From NCBI GenBank assembly GCA_027459485.1, contig DAIDIG010000002.1, forward strand, positions 248,001 through 312,000: a DNA stretch of 64,000 bases. Reading direction: 5' to 3'. Source of the DNA: Bdellovibrionales bacterium. GTDB lineage: Bacteria > Bdellovibrionota > Bdellovibrionia > Bdellovibrionales > UBA1609. Below the pieces are notes generated by a model, which was given only the letters and a program-made list of their open reading frames with translations, was not told the DNA's origin and did no database searches. Position numbers and translations under genes: made by a program. Below, one piece after another: positions 38,558 through 48,715 of this stretch. The stretch's first letter is position 1. Every line of letters starts with the position of its first letter.

Positions 38558-40024
38558 TTGAGCCTACAGATTTACAATACGCTCACTCGAAAAAAAGAAG
38601 AATTCGTACCGATTGAGCCCGGACGAGTGAAAATGTATGTTTGCGGACCGACCGTTTACGATTTTCTTCATATCGGTAATTTTTTTGGCGCCATATTCTT
38701 TAATTTAGTTCGAAACTGGCTCGAGCGCTCGGGTTTCAAAGTCGATTTCGTTTATAACTACACCGACGTTGACGACAAAATTATCAATCGCGCAAAAAAG
38801 GACAATCGCCCGGCGAATGAAATTGCCGATACCTATATTGCTGAATTTGAAAAAGATTTTCGCGCGCTCGGGTTAAAAAAACACACGCACAACCCACGAG
38901 TCACTCAATACATCCCGCAAATTATTGCGTTCATCGAAGATCTCGTGAAAGCCGGCAAAGCCTACGCTTCGAATGGAGACGTGTACTACGCGGTTTCAAA
39001 TTTCAACGGTTACGGCAAGCTTTCGAATAAAAACTTGGACGAACTTGTGGCCGGCGCCCGGGTCGACATCAATGAGCAGAAGCGGCACGTCGCCGATTTC
39101 GCGCTATGGAAGGCCGCCAAACCCGGTGAACCGTCGTGGCCGTCGCCATGGGGCGATGGGCGCCCAGGCTGGCATATCGAGTGCTCGTGCATGGCCGCTT
39201 CGCTTCTTGGCGAAACGGTGGATATTCACGGGGGCGGCCTCGATTTGATTTTTCCGCACCACGAGAATGAGATCGCCCAAAGCGAGGGGCGCACTGGCAA
39301 ACTTTTCGTCCGCTACTGGATGCACAACAATATGCTGGTGTTTTCCAATCAAAAAATGTCGAAATCGTTGGGCAATGTGCGCACGGGCCGCTCCTTCATG
39401 CAGGAGTACAACCCCGAGACTCTCAAATTCATGATTTTGTCTTCGCATTATCGCAGTCACGTCGATTTTTCACCGGGGCAAGTGGAGCGCGCGATTTCGG
39501 GGCTGGCGCGATTTTATTCAAGTCTTTCGCTCGCCGATAAACTGAAAAAATCGGGGCTGCCGCTCGCGCCGTTGCTGTCGCCTTTCGAAGAAGCAATTAA
39601 AAAAGCGGATGATAAGATCGAGCAATCGCTGAACGATGACTTCAACACTCCTGAAGCCATGGCAGCGTTATACGAAGTCATGCGCGTATTCAATTCGCTA
39701 TGTCGAACACCGGGCAAAGCGAAGCCCGAGCAACAGGCGATCGGCGAAGTTTATTTTTCGTGGCTTCGCCGGCAGGGTGAGATGATGGCGCTTTTTCAAG
39801 AGGAGCCGCATTCGTTTTTGCGATCGCTCGACGATATGATTTTGCAGCGTAAAAAGCTCGACCGCGAGCGTATCGACGGCATCGTCGCCGAACGGTCGCG
39901 GGCACGGCTTGAAAAGAATTACGCTCGATCCGACGAACTGCGCGCCGAACTCACCAAAATGGGTGTATTGGTGCAGGACTCTCCGGAAGGATCTTTCTGG
40001 GAAGTCGACAAATCCCAGCTTTAG
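38558..40024 (+). CDS. cysS: Cysteinyl-tRNA synthetase
   Basis: This class I synthetase charges tRNA-Cys. The 488-residue protein has the zinc- and HIGH-region MYVCGPTVYDFLHIGNF, NYTDVDDKIINRA, PGWHIECSCM, GGGLDLIFPHHENEIAQSE and the ATP-binding KMSKSLGN. It begins with a TTG at 38558 preceded by GAGGGG about ten bases upstream. Position after gltX suggests co-transcription. Confidence 0.97.
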   Translation: MSLQIYNTLTRKKEEFVPIEPGRVKMYVCGPTVYDFLHIGNFFGAIFFNLVRNWLERSGFKVDFVYNYTDVDDKIINRAKKDNRPANEIADTYIAEFEKDFRALGLKKHTHNPRVTQYIPQIIAFIEDLVKAGKAYASNGDVYYAVSNFNGYGKLSNKNLDELVAGARVDINEQKRHVADFALWKAAKPGEPSWPSPWGDGRPGWHIECSCMAASLLGETVDIHGGGLDLIFPHHENEIAQSEGRTGKLFVRYWMHNNMLVFSNQKMSKSLGNVRTGRSFMQEYNPETLKFMILSSHYRSHVDFSPGQVERAISGLARFYSSLSLADKLKKSGLPLAPLLSPFEEAIKKADDKIEQSLNDDFNTPEAMAALYEVMRVFNSLCRTPGKAKPEQQAIGEVYFSWLRRQGEMMALFQEEPHSFLRSLDDMILQRKKLDRERIDGIVAERSRARLEKNYARSDELRAELTKMGVLVQDSPEGSFWEVDKSQL

Positions 40025-40072
40025 TTAAGTTTTCATCGCCAGCTTTTTAGATACCGCTCAATCGAGTTTGTG

Positions 40073-40078
40073 TATAAT
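40073..40078 (+). promoter_or_regulatory. Candidate uvrB -10 box just before the start codon
   Basis: A perfect TATAAT lies six bases before the GTG at 40085. The -35 region is poor (no TTGACA-like hexamer at 16-18 bp). There is no Shine-Dalgarno, so a transcript starting at the GTG would be leaderless. Confidence 0.4.
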
Positions 40079-40084
40079 GCCTTC

Positions 40085-42163
40085 GTGAAGCAAAAGCGCA
40101 AATTTCAGCTGAAAAGCGAATATTCGCCGACCGGCGATCAGCCAAAAGCGATCGAGCAGATCATCGAGCACATCGAACAGGGAATCAACCACCAGACCCT
40201 TCTCGGAGTAACCGGCTCCGGCAAGACGTTCACCATGGCAAACGTGATTCAGCGCCTGGGCATGCCGGCGCTTGTGCTGGCACCGAACAAAACGCTGGCT
40301 GCGCAGCTGTATGTGGAATTGAAGGAGTTTTTTCCGCACAATGCCGTCGAATATTTCGTGTCGTATTACGATTACTATCAGCCTGAAGCTTACATCCCGT
40401 CGACTAACACCTATATCGAGAAAGATTCGGCGATCAACGAACAGATAGATCTTATGCGGCACTCGGCCACGCGCTCGCTTTTTTCACGTGACGACGTCAT
40501 AATCGTGAGTTCGGTTTCGTGCATCTACGGTATTGGCAGCGCCGAAGAATACGAGACGATGACGATTAAACTCGCGACCAATTTGAAAATGAAGCGCGAC
40601 GAGTTTTTGCGTGAGCTCGTAAAAATTCAATACCGGCGCAAAGACATTGATTTTCAGCGGGGCGCATTTCGCGTGCGCGGTGACGTCGTCGAGGTTCACC
40701 CCGCTTACGAAGAAGACCGAGTCGTGCGCGTCGAATTTTTCGGCGATTTCATCGAAAAACTCTCGTGGGTCGACCCGTTAAAGGGTGAAGTGATCGAGAC
40801 GATGAATGACATCGAAATCTTCCCTGGCAGTCACTATGTCACGTCCGCTCAAAGAATCAAAACAGCCATCGAGACGATTCGCGAAGAATTGCGCGAGCGA
40901 ATACAATATTACCGCGACCAAATTATGCCGGTCGAAGCCGAGCGCATCGAGCAGCGCACGATGCTCGATCTTGAAATGCTCTCTGAAATGGGCTTTTGTT
41001 CGGGTATCGAAAATTATTCGCGTCACTTGACCGGCCGCGCGCCGGGTGACCCGCCGCCGACGTTGATTGAGTACTTCCCGAAAGAATTTTTGACGATCGT
41101 CGACGAGAGCCACGTGACGATACCGCAAATCGGTGGGATGTTCCGCGGCGATCGGGCACGTAAACAAACGCTTGTTCAGTTCGGTTTTCGTCTGCCGTCC
41201 GCGCTCGATAACCGGCCGCTGAATTTTCAAGAATTCGAAAAGATGATGGATCGAGTCGTATACGTCTCCGCGACGCCGGGCGAATACGAGTTTAAAAAAA
41301 GCGGCGGGCTCTTGGTGGAGCAAATCATCCGCCCGACCGGCCTTCTTGACCCTGTGGTCGAAGTGCGGCCGGTGATCCACCAGGTGGATGATTTACTTAA
41401 TGAAATTCGAGCGCGCGCCAAAAAGAAAGAGCGTGTTCTCATCACTACTTTGACCAAGCGATCGGCCGAGGACTTGTGTGAATACTACGAATCGCTCGGG
41501 GTAAAAGTTAAATATTTACACTCGGATATCGACACGCTTGAGCGCACCGAAATTTTGCGCGATTTACGTCTCGGGATTTTCGACGTCTTGATTGGCATCA
41601 ACCTTTTGCGCGAGGGTCTTGATTTGCCTGAGGTCAGCCTTGTTGCGATTACCGACGCCGATAAAGAAGGCTTTTTGCGCTCGGAGCGTTCACTTATCCA
41701 GACCATCGGGCGTGCCGCGCGCAACTCAAACGGCATGGTGATTCTTTACGCCGACCGCATGACCGACTCGATGAGGCGAGCGATGGACGAAACGTCCAGA
41801 CGCCGAGCCATTCAGCAGGCGTACAACGAAGAACACGGGATCACGCCCAAAACTATCCGCAAAAAGGTTCAGGGTGATCTGACACAAACATACGGCTTCG
41901 AACTGATTGAAGAAAAAATCAAAGGGGCCGCGCCGAAAGTTTCAGCGCAAATTGAAAAATTCAAAGGCGATGCCAACCGGGTCAATCTTGAGATTGAAAA
42001 GCTGCGCCGAAAGATGAAAAAGCTCTCGGCCGATCTCGAATTCGAAGAAGCCGCGAAGATTCGAGATGAAATCAAACGGTTGGAGCTGATAGAGTTGGGT
42101 TTACGCGGCGGAGAAGTCGACGATATAAATTCGTCGATCGTGAGCGGTGGGGATTCGGCGTAA
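40085..42163 (+). CDS. uvrB: Excinuclease ABC subunit B
   Basis: UvrB verifies DNA damage and loads UvrC in nucleotide excision repair. The 692-residue protein has GVTGSGKT (Walker A) near residue 42, the beta-hairpin [12 protein letters not shown], the motif [11 protein letters not shown] and the C-terminal UVR coiled coil ([20 protein letters not shown]). GTG 40085 gives the usual family start [23 protein letters not shown] 40070 would add five residues. A TATAAT six bases upstream supports 40085. uvrC follows after one small gene. Confidence 0.96.
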   Translation: MKQKRKFQLKSEYSPTGDQPKAIEQIIEHIEQGINHQTLLGVTGSGKTFTMANVIQRLGMPALVLAPNKTLAAQLYVELKEFFPHNAVEYFVSYYDYYQPEAYIPSTNTYIEKDSAINEQIDLMRHSATRSLFSRDDVIIVSSVSCIYGIGSAEEYETMTIKLATNLKMKRDEFLRELVKIQYRRKDIDFQRGAFRVRGDVVEVHPAYEEDRVVRVEFFGDFIEKLSWVDPLKGEVIETMNDIEIFPGSHYVTSAQRIKTAIETIREELRERIQYYRDQIMPVEAERIEQRTMLDLEMLSEMGFCSGIENYSRHLTGRAPGDPPPTLIEYFPKEFLTIVDESHVTIPQIGGMFRGDRARKQTLVQFGFRLPSALDNRPLNFQEFEKMMDRVVYVSATPGEYEFKKSGGLLVEQIIRPTGLLDPVVEVRPVIHQVDDLLNEIRARAKKKERVLITTLTKRSAEDLCEYYESLGVKVKYLHSDIDTLERTEILRDLRLGIFDVLIGINLLREGLDLPEVSLVAITDADKEGFLRSERSLIQTIGRAARNSNGMVILYADRMTDSMRRAMDETSRRRAIQQAYNEEHGITPKTIRKKVQGDLTQTYGFELIEEKIKGAAPKVSAQIEKFKGDANRVNLEIEKLRRKMKKLSADLEFEEAAKIRDEIKRLELIELGLRGGEVDDINSSIVSGGDSA

Positions 42164-42198
42164 ACCAAAGTTCAAACCGATTCAGCGTCAAGAGTCGC

Positions 42199-42221
42199 CT
42201 GTTTAATTTTTAGACAGTTTT
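42199..42221 (+). terminator. Candidate weak terminator after uvrB
   Basis: CTGTTTAA (42199-42206), a TTT loop and TTAGACAG (42210-42217) form an 8-bp stem with one G-U pair, followed by TTTT. The stem is A+T-rich, so termination would be partial. Confidence 0.4.
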
Positions 42222-42299
42222 ACCCAACTTTTCTCGAATTAAACTGATCACAAAGTGGCCCTTTAGTTGCATTTGCGATAGGCAAAAGGTTGCGAAGTC

Positions 42300-42515
42300 A
42301 TGAGAACGAAGCAGATTCTAATGTACGTCGGGCTAGCGCTGTTACCCTGTTTGATATTGATTATTGACGGCCGGGTGGATGAAGGGCTGCGCCTTATGTT
42401 CTTACCTGTCTTTTTCGCTGCTCTGCTGATTGGCGATCGCTACTATCGAAGGCTGGCATTTCGTGCGACCCGCGCCAAGGCTCGCCGGCGCCGGGCTGAC
42501 TTGCGTCATCACTAA
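42300..42515 (+). CDS. Small membrane protein between uvrB and uvrC
   Basis: This 71-residue protein has two hydrophobic segments (about 5-22 and 30-48) and a very basic tail (RRLAFRATRAKARRRRADLR). It suits a two-TM inner-membrane protein with a cytoplasmic positive tail. An AAAGG site lies 13 bp upstream. No family is recognised. The 18-bp gap to uvrC suggests co-transcription. Confidence 0.6.
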   Translation: MRTKQILMYVGLALLPCLILIIDGRVDEGLRLMFLPVFFAALLIGDRYYRRLAFRATRAKARRRRADLRHH

Positions 42516-42533
42516 TGGCATACTCGGGGAGCC

Positions 42534-44435
42534 GTGACCGAAGCCAATCGAATCGATATTTTGAAAGCGCGAGTACGGGAATTACCGAATCACTCGGGCG
42601 TGTACCTGATGAAAGCCCATGCCGAAAAGGTGATTTATGTCGGTAAGGCCAAAGATTTGCGCGCGCGCGTTCGCTCGTACTTTAACGGCCAAAAAAATAT
42701 AAGCCCGAAGACGCAGTATCTCGTCGCGCAAATCGAGCACATCGACTACATCGTGACGAAAACCGAAGTCGAAGCGTTTCTGCTCGAAGCGTCGCTCATT
42801 AAGAAGTACAAGCCTCGGTACAACATTCGTCTCAAAGACGACAAAGCGTACCCGTACGTTCGGGTGAGTATGAAAGATCCGTTCCCGCGGTTTTATCTCG
42901 ATCGTAAAGTGCGGGCCGATGGCGCGTTGTATTTCGGGCCTTACACCTCGGGGCTTTTTGTGCGCGAGACCATTCGATTTTTGAACCGCACGTTTCGCAT
43001 TCGAGATTGCACGGACGGTTTTATGCGGGCTCGGACGCGCCCCTGTTTGACTTACCAGATCGGTCGCTGTTCGGGGCCGTGCGTGAAATTGATCGATCGG
43101 CCGGCCTATGCGCTCGATGTTGAGAGTGCGCTCGATTTTTTGCGCGGTAAAAATAAAAAAGTGATCGCGGAGCTCACGAAAAAAATGAAGCAGGCGGCCG
43201 AAGATCAGCGGTTCGAAGCCGCGGCGAAACTCCGCGATAGCGTCGAGGCGATTCGCGCGATTCTTGAAAAGCAAATTGTTGTGAGCGCCAAAGAAGATCT
43301 CGATCAAGACGTGATCGCCTTTTTCGGTGACGAACGCGGCACTCTTATCGAAACACTCCACATTCGGGCCGGCCGTGTTATCGGCAATCGCTCGCAATTT
43401 GTGCCGAAGCTCAACCCGCGCGACGAAGGCGAGGACCCGAAAGAATGGATGACCTCATTTTTGAATCAATATTATGCCGAGAATGTGGTGCCCGATCAGA
43501 TTGTTCTACCGGCCGATCTGAGCGACGATATTTATAAACTCCTGCGCGAAGTGTTCGTTAGCCGAAATCAAAAGCCGGCTCAGTTTATTCACGCGCTCGA
43601 TCGTGAGCAAAAAAAGCTAATGGAGATGGCCGAGAAAAACGCTGAGAGTCACTTTCAAGATCACGTCAACAAGCAGACGAATGTCACACGCATTCTCGAG
43701 GAGATTCAGGGTAAATTTCAACTACGCGCTCTGCCCATTCGAATCGAGTGTTACGATATTTCGAATTTTCAGGGCGAAGAAACGGTCGCCTCGCAAGTTG
43801 TGTTTGAAGACGGGCAACCGAAGCGCTCCGACTATCGTCGGTATAAGATTCGAACGGTGGAAGGCTCCAACGACTTTGCCTCGATGAAGGAGGTTTTGGA
43901 GCGGCGGTTTCGGCACACCGAGTACGACGACCCGCAACTCGTGGTGATCGATGGCGGCAAAGGGCAGTTGGGGATGGCGCTAAAGGCGCTCAAAGAAATC
44001 GGGCGCGAAGACATCTCATGCGTGGGCCTTGCGAAGGCGCGGGCCGAAGGTGAATTTCATGAGAAGGATATCCGCCATTCCGAAGAGCGATTTTTTCTAC
44101 CCGGCCGGTCGAACCCCGTGACATTTGCGCCGAACAGTGAAGCACTTAAGATTTTAGTCGCGCTCCGAGACGAGGCCCACCGTTTTGCTATTACGTACCA
44201 CCGTAAACTGCGCGATGAGGCGTTGTTTCACAGTCAGCTCGATGAAATTGACGGACTCGGCGAGAAAAGAAAGCTCGCACTGCTCAAGCACTTCGGTTCG
44301 GTGAGCGCGATAGCTTTGGCGAGCCTTGACGAGATTGCCTCTGTTCAGGGCATGAACAAATCGGTAGCCAAAGCGGTGATCGAAGCGCTGAGCGTTTCTC
44401 AGAACGGCAACGAAGGCCTTTCGGAGCCTGATTAA
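42534..44435 (+). CDS. uvrC: Excinuclease ABC subunit C
   Basis: UvrC makes the 3' and 5' incisions beside a lesion held by UvrB. The 633-residue protein has an N-terminal GIY-YIG nuclease (GVYLMKAHAEKVIYVGKAKD), a UVR domain near 210-245, the RNase H-like C-terminal nuclease (ECYDISNFQGEETVAS, VVIDGGKGQL) and a tandem helix-hairpin-helix at the end. Length is normal. The start is GTG. GGGGAG lies only two bases upstream, an unusually short spacing. Confidence 0.96.
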   Translation: MTEANRIDILKARVRELPNHSGVYLMKAHAEKVIYVGKAKDLRARVRSYFNGQKNISPKTQYLVAQIEHIDYIVTKTEVEAFLLEASLIKKYKPRYNIRLKDDKAYPYVRVSMKDPFPRFYLDRKVRADGALYFGPYTSGLFVRETIRFLNRTFRIRDCTDGFMRARTRPCLTYQIGRCSGPCVKLIDRPAYALDVESALDFLRGKNKKVIAELTKKMKQAAEDQRFEAAAKLRDSVEAIRAILEKQIVVSAKEDLDQDVIAFFGDERGTLIETLHIRAGRVIGNRSQFVPKLNPRDEGEDPKEWMTSFLNQYYAENVVPDQIVLPADLSDDIYKLLREVFVSRNQKPAQFIHALDREQKKLMEMAEKNAESHFQDHVNKQTNVTRILEEIQGKFQLRALPIRIECYDISNFQGEETVASQVVFEDGQPKRSDYRRYKIRTVEGSNDFASMKEVLERRFRHTEYDDPQLVVIDGGKGQLGMALKALKEIGREDISCVGLAKARAEGEFHEKDIRHSEERFFLPGRSNPVTFAPNSEALKILVALRDEAHRFAITYHRKLRDEALFHSQLDEIDGLGEKRKLALLKHFGSVSAIALASLDEIASVQGMNKSVAKAVIEALSVSQNGNEGLSEPD

Positions 44436-44438
44436 GCA

Positions 44439-44696
44439 TTACTGTAATTCATGCTCAGATTGGCGCGTGCGGATATTGCACCCCTCGCAAAAGGCGTCTT
44501 CGCGAACCTTCTGGTCGACGAAATGAGTGACGTTCGTGAGCAGCAGTTCGCCGCCACACAGCGGACAATTGTGGTGGTCGTCAAGAAATACAGTGCGCCA
44601 GTCGATCGCTTCGAATTCAGCAACGTTGGTTGCCGGGGCTTCGACGGCGGGAACAATGTTGACGTCTATGCTGGCAATTTTTTTAGATTGTTCCAC
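44439..44696 (-). CDS. Small four-cysteine zinc-ribbon protein
   Basis: GTG at 44696 follows AAAGGAG at a suitable distance and gives an 85-residue protein. Its first half is unstructured and Ala/Val-rich. The second half has CPLCGG and, about 30 residues later, CEGC, a four-Cys zinc ribbon of the kind found in small nucleic-acid-linked or adaptor proteins. It ends three bases from the uvrC stop (convergent) and is divergent from the NfeD gene. Function unknown. Confidence 0.65.
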   Translation of the reverse strand: MEQSKKIASIDVNIVPAVEAPATNVAEFEAIDWRTVFLDDHHNCPLCGGELLLTNVTHFVDQKVREDAFCEGCNIRTRQSEHELQ

Positions 44697-44823
44697 GGTA
44701 GCTCCTTTGCGCGCTTGAATAGCGGTTTGAATCGCGCTCAAGGAATTGATCGGAATTCGCTGACTCAACTTGAGACATTTTTTGGTTGTTCGAGGTCGAG
44801 CCCAGCGGTACGTTGTTCGGGCT

Positions 44824-46551
44824 ATGGGGAATTCGAATCCGGCTTTTGTATATCTGCGTGATGTTTTGGGGCTCAAGGGGGTGCCGAAGGGAGTAACCGC
44901 GCGTGTCACTTCTCACGAACCACCCCGAAAAGACGGACTTGGCGCCACCCCGGCCGATGATCTCGAATCTTGGGAATATGACGTAGCTGTACGAACGTCG
45001 AGGTCGCTCACTCACGATGAAACTGCACTCGCTGAGAAAATGCTCCACGCGATCGATTGCCAGAAAATTTTGTGGTGTACGGGTGAAGCTGCCACTGAAA
45101 CCGATCGGGCCAAAGCTGTTGTCATTTTTGGTGAAGCGGACGTGAAGCTGGGCGAAAAAATTCTGCGCTTGCCCGATCTCGCGACATTTTTCGGCGCCGA
45201 TGCGCATGTGCGCGGATTAAAGAAATTCGCATGGGAGCAATTGAAAAAATTCAAGCAGGCTTTTTTTATGGTTGCCTTGATTTTTTTCGCGACGTTCGCG
45301 GGGCATTTTGCGCATGCGCAAGAGTCGAGCTGTGTACTTCAAACGACGCTCGATAATGTGATTGGTCCAGCGAGCCTCGATCTCATCCAGCGCGCGAAAA
45401 CTCGCGCAGTTAAAAGCCATTGCGGTGCGGTCTTGCTTTTGATCAACACCCCCGGCGGCAATTTGCAAAGCACGCGCTATATTGTCGAAGAAATTTTGAA
45501 TTCACCTGTGCCTTTTCTTTGTTACGTGTACCCCCCGGGCGGTCACGCCGGCAGCGCGGGGGCGATCATCCTCCAAAGTTGCCACCTCTCGGGAGCAGCC
45601 GAGGGTACAAACATCGGAGCCGCAACGCCCATCGACGAAACCGGCGCCAATATCCCGTCGGATTTAAGAAGAAAAATATTGAACGACACGGTGGCGTGGG
45701 TCACGTCGCTTGCGCGTATGAGAGGCCGAAATACGCAATTTGCAGAAGACATAATTCGGCAGGCCAAAGCCGTCAGTGCGCAAGATGCGTTAAAGCTGAA
45801 CGCGATTGAATTTGTCGGGACCACTCCCGAAGAATTTCTCAAGTTTGCCGGCACGCGCACTCTTCAACTTGAAAATCACACGAAGGTACAACTGCACCCC
45901 GGTCGAATCATCGTGTTCGAACATGATTTGCGCTTTCAAGTGATGGACATCTTAATGAATCCGCAAATCGCGTATCTTTTATTAATGGGTAGTCTTGCGC
46001 TGCTGTACTTCGAAATCACTCATCCGGGATTTGTCGCGCCGGGGGTGCTTGGCGGTCTCGGGTTGATCATCGCTTTGGTGGCCATGCACATGATGGATGT
46101 GACGTGGGGAGCTGTGCTGCTCATTCTTTCGGGGATTGGCCTTTTGATCGGCGAGGCGTTCATGCCGACATTCGGCATCGTAGGTTTGGGCGGGGTCGCG
46201 GCGTTTTTTATGGGTAGTCTCTTTTTGTTCGATTACGGCACGACGGGTTTTGCCTTGCCGCTTTTCATCATTTTACCGACGGTGATTTTTCTCGGCGCTC
46301 TTTTACTCGGCATCGCGTATTTAGCCTTTTCAGGGCGCAAGCGAAAAAAGCTCGCCGGTTTCGGCGCGTTGGTCGGCAGGCGCGGCCGAATTAGCGAATT
46401 ACGCGACGGTGATGTAAAGCGCGGCTATGTCGAGGTCGACGGCGAATTGTGGCGATTTGAGAGTGAAGATTCGTTGACGATTGGTCAAACAGTCCAAATT
46501 ATAAACCATAACGGCTTTACTTTAAGAGTCGGCCGAGAGCAAAGGAGCTAA
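44824..46551 (+). CDS. Long NfeD (ClpP-class membrane protease) with an unusual N-terminal extension
   Basis: From the ATG at 44824 the product has 575 residues. Residues about 147-165 are a signal-like hydrophobic helix. A ClpP-like serine protease domain follows with INTPGG and GGHAGSAGA (probable Ser nucleophile), then four TM helices and a C-terminal NfeD OB-fold (VGRRGRISELRDGDVKRGYV). Family members usually begin at that signal helix. Here about 145 extra residues are in frame, with YLRDVLGL and a C-terminal LKKFAWEQLKKFK loosely like HolD/uracil-glycosylase-type folds. A start at 45268 is the conventional alternative. It precedes an SPFH gene by 3 bp. Confidence 0.8.
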   Translation: MGNSNPAFVYLRDVLGLKGVPKGVTARVTSHEPPRKDGLGATPADDLESWEYDVAVRTSRSLTHDETALAEKMLHAIDCQKILWCTGEAATETDRAKAVVIFGEADVKLGEKILRLPDLATFFGADAHVRGLKKFAWEQLKKFKQAFFMVALIFFATFAGHFAHAQESSCVLQTTLDNVIGPASLDLIQRAKTRAVKSHCGAVLLLINTPGGNLQSTRYIVEEILNSPVPFLCYVYPPGGHAGSAGAIILQSCHLSGAAEGTNIGAATPIDETGANIPSDLRRKILNDTVAWVTSLARMRGRNTQFAEDIIRQAKAVSAQDALKLNAIEFVGTTPEEFLKFAGTRTLQLENHTKVQLHPGRIIVFEHDLRFQVMDILMNPQIAYLLLMGSLALLYFEITHPGFVAPGVLGGLGLIIALVAMHMMDVTWGAVLLILSGIGLLIGEAFMPTFGIVGLGGVAAFFMGSLFLFDYGTTGFALPLFIILPTVIFLGALLLGIAYLAFSGRKRKKLAGFGALVGRRGRISELRDGDVKRGYVEVDGELWRFESEDSLTIGQTVQIINHNGFTLRVGREQRS

Positions 46552-46554
46552 CCC

Positions 46555-47295
46555 ATGCCTGCCATTATTTTTCTGGTCGTTCTTGCCCTGTTTATTGTCA
46601 TGGCATCGTTCAAGGTACTGGCGGAGTGGGAGCGCGCTGTCGTCTTGCGATTTGGTCACTCCACAGGAGTTCGCGGGCCCGGCATCATAGTGCTGATCCC
46701 GGTCATCGAAAAAATGTACAGAATCGACACGCGCACGATCGCGATGGATGTTCAACCGCAAGACGTCATCACGCGTGACAACGTCAGCCTTAAAGTAACG
46801 GCCGTGATTTATTTTCGTGTCGTGAGCCCGGAGCTCGCTGTCGTGCGAGTCGAAGACTATTATTTCGCCACCAGCCAATTGGCGCAAACGGCGTTGCGAT
46901 CGGTGCTCGGTCAATTCACGCTCGATGATTTGCTCTCGACCCGTGATCGCATCAATCATACGCTGCAAGAATCGATGGATAAATCGACCGAGCCGTGGGG
47001 AGTGAAAATCACCGCTGTCGAAGTGAAAAACATCGACCTGCCGAAAGAAATTCAGAGGGCAATGGCGCAAGAAGCTGAAGCCGAGCGTGAGCGCCGGGCT
47101 AAGATTATCGCGGCCGAAGGTGAATTGCAGCGTTCTGAAAAGCTGTTCCAAGCGTCCGAAAAGATTTCGGGTTCACCGTCTGCTCTGCAACTCGCATATT
47201 TGCAGGCTCTGACCGAAATTCAAAAAGAAGGCAAAAACACGATTATTCTGCCGTTACCGCTGGACTTACTAAAGCCCTTTCTCAATAATAAATAA
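46555..47295 (+). CDS. SPFH/Band 7 (slipin, stomatin-like) membrane protein
   Basis: This 246-residue protein has an N-terminal TM helix and a Band 7 domain (EWERAVVLRFGHSTGVRGPG, LTRDNVSLKVTAVIYF-like region, TRDRINHTLQESMDK). A helical region follows with AMAQEAEAERERRAKIIAAEGELQ and the characteristic ALQLAYLQALTEI. Slipins form membrane scaffolds and are typically paired with NfeD proteases, as here with a 3-bp gap. Exact role unknown. Membrane quality control is the usual proposal. Confidence 0.93.
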   Translation: MPAIIFLVVLALFIVMASFKVLAEWERAVVLRFGHSTGVRGPGIIVLIPVIEKMYRIDTRTIAMDVQPQDVITRDNVSLKVTAVIYFRVVSPELAVVRVEDYYFATSQLAQTALRSVLGQFTLDDLLSTRDRINHTLQESMDKSTEPWGVKITAVEVKNIDLPKEIQRAMAQEAEAERERRAKIIAAEGELQRSEKLFQASEKISGSPSALQLAYLQALTEIQKEGKNTIILPLPLDLLKPFLNNK

Positions 47296-47376
47296 CAACC
47301 GGTTCAACGGATGAATCGGTTTGCAAGTGCCGCGCCTTCGTAAAGGGGTTGGCATTAAATTCCCAAGGAGGGGAAT

Positions 47377-48681
47377 ATGCACAAACTTCGCGCGTGGGCG
47401 CGTGTGCTGTACCGGTGTGCCGCCGGCTCAATTTGCATCGGCTTTGCCGCAGTTTCGAGTGCGACGTCGCCCCGAGTTTTTACGGGGCGGCCGTTTCTTC
47501 GCGTGCGGGTTTTGCGCTCTCAGAAAAAAATCGAAATTGATGGATTCGGTCCGAACATTAACGGTGTGCGGTTAGGTCCCACCCTATTGCCTGTGCATAT
47601 GCGTGTTCGCATCTCGCGTGAACACGGAATATGGTTCGTTCGCGCCGAGCCTGGGTCGGGTCTCTTGAATTCGGTCGTGGGTCGGCCCGTCGCGTCTGCG
47701 ATTCGCTCGAGGGCACCGACACTGACGATTTCTGGAAGCATGTTGAAATTCAACGGTCAGTTGCAGCCGCCCGCTGCGGTTGTGCTCGAGGCGCGCTCCA
47801 ATCGATTCGACGTCGTCGAAAATTTGCCGATCGGCGAGTATCTCGAGGGTGTGTTGCCCAATGAGATGCCGATTCACTGGCCGATGGCGGCGCTTGAAGC
47901 GCAAGCAGTGGCATCGGTCTCTTATGCTGAGGCCGAGTCTCTTGCTCGGGCGAGTGAAGGGTTTGACGTCGACAACACGGTTGAAAGCCAAGTGTTCAAT
48001 TGGCAGACGTATGCTCATCTAACTTTCGCGGGTCAGCGTAAAATTGCGCGGATTTTATTTGAAACGCGCGGGCGCTTGTTGATCGGCCACAACGGCAAGC
48101 CGTACTTGGCGTACTTTCATTCCGATTGCGGTGGGGCGACTGAGCTGCCGCAAAACGTGTGGGGAAATGGTGCTCCTCAAGGAGTGGTCGTCCATGACTC
48201 GTACTGTTTGCTCGATCGGCACAACCGTTGGCATGCGCGCTTGAGTTTAACCGAATTGCAGAATATTTTTCGCGCGAATTTACACGGTTTCAATGGTGGA
48301 TTGCGCGGCCGTCGTGGCGAATTGCGCAACATCAAAATTGCCTCGTATTCACCCTCAGGTCGCGCCGAGCAATTAACGCTTGCGACTGACGACGGCTCGC
48401 TAAAGATCAACGCGCAAGATTTTCGCCGAAAGGTCGGGTACGCGCGCCTCAAAAGCACATTGTTTTCAATAACCCGAGTGGTGGGTGGTTTTGAATTTAG
48501 CGGCCGTGGCTTCGGTCACGGCGTTGGCCTCTGTCAGCACGGCGCGCGGTTTATGGCCATGAATGGTTCGAATTATACGCAAATCCTCATGCATTATTAT
48601 CCGCTCGCGCGGTTGATTGATATTGAGCCAATTCAGTTGCGTGCTCCATTGAGCGCGACCGTGGTTGCTCAGTCGAATTAG
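47377..48681 (+). CDS. SpoIID/LytB domain protein (amidase enhancer or lytic transglycosylase type)
   Basis: This 434-residue exported protein has a signal segment (about 12-30) after a strong AAGGAGGGG site. The C-terminal two-thirds are the SpoIID domain: YLEGVLPNEMPIHWPMAALEAQAVA, the DNTVESQVFNW strand, AYFHSDCGG and GRGFGHGVGLCQHGARFMA. SpoIID proteins cut or condition glycan strands of peptidoglycan denuded of peptides. In a Gram-negative it would act in the periplasm. It is convergent with the thr operon. Confidence 0.9.
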   Translation: MHKLRAWARVLYRCAAGSICIGFAAVSSATSPRVFTGRPFLRVRVLRSQKKIEIDGFGPNINGVRLGPTLLPVHMRVRISREHGIWFVRAEPGSGLLNSVVGRPVASAIRSRAPTLTISGSMLKFNGQLQPPAAVVLEARSNRFDVVENLPIGEYLEGVLPNEMPIHWPMAALEAQAVASVSYAEAESLARASEGFDVDNTVESQVFNWQTYAHLTFAGQRKIARILFETRGRLLIGHNGKPYLAYFHSDCGGATELPQNVWGNGAPQGVVVHDSYCLLDRHNRWHARLSLTELQNIFRANLHGFNGGLRGRRGELRNIKIASYSPSGRAEQLTLATDDGSLKINAQDFRRKVGYARLKSTLFSITRVVGGFEFSGRGFGHGVGLCQHGARFMAMNGSNYTQILMHYYPLARLIDIEPIQLRAPLSATVVAQSN

Positions 48682-48715
48682 CCTGTGAATCGATCGGCCG
48701 CCATTTGGGTAGACG

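Noticed and set aside
40778-41380. 200-aa minus-strand ORF inside uvrB
   Set aside because: It is antisense to conserved uvrB motifs, and its length comes from the codon bias of the real gene.
42582-43397. 271-aa minus-strand ORF inside uvrC
   Set aside because: It is a long antisense frame over the conserved GIY-YIG and UVR regions of uvrC with no recognisable protein motif.
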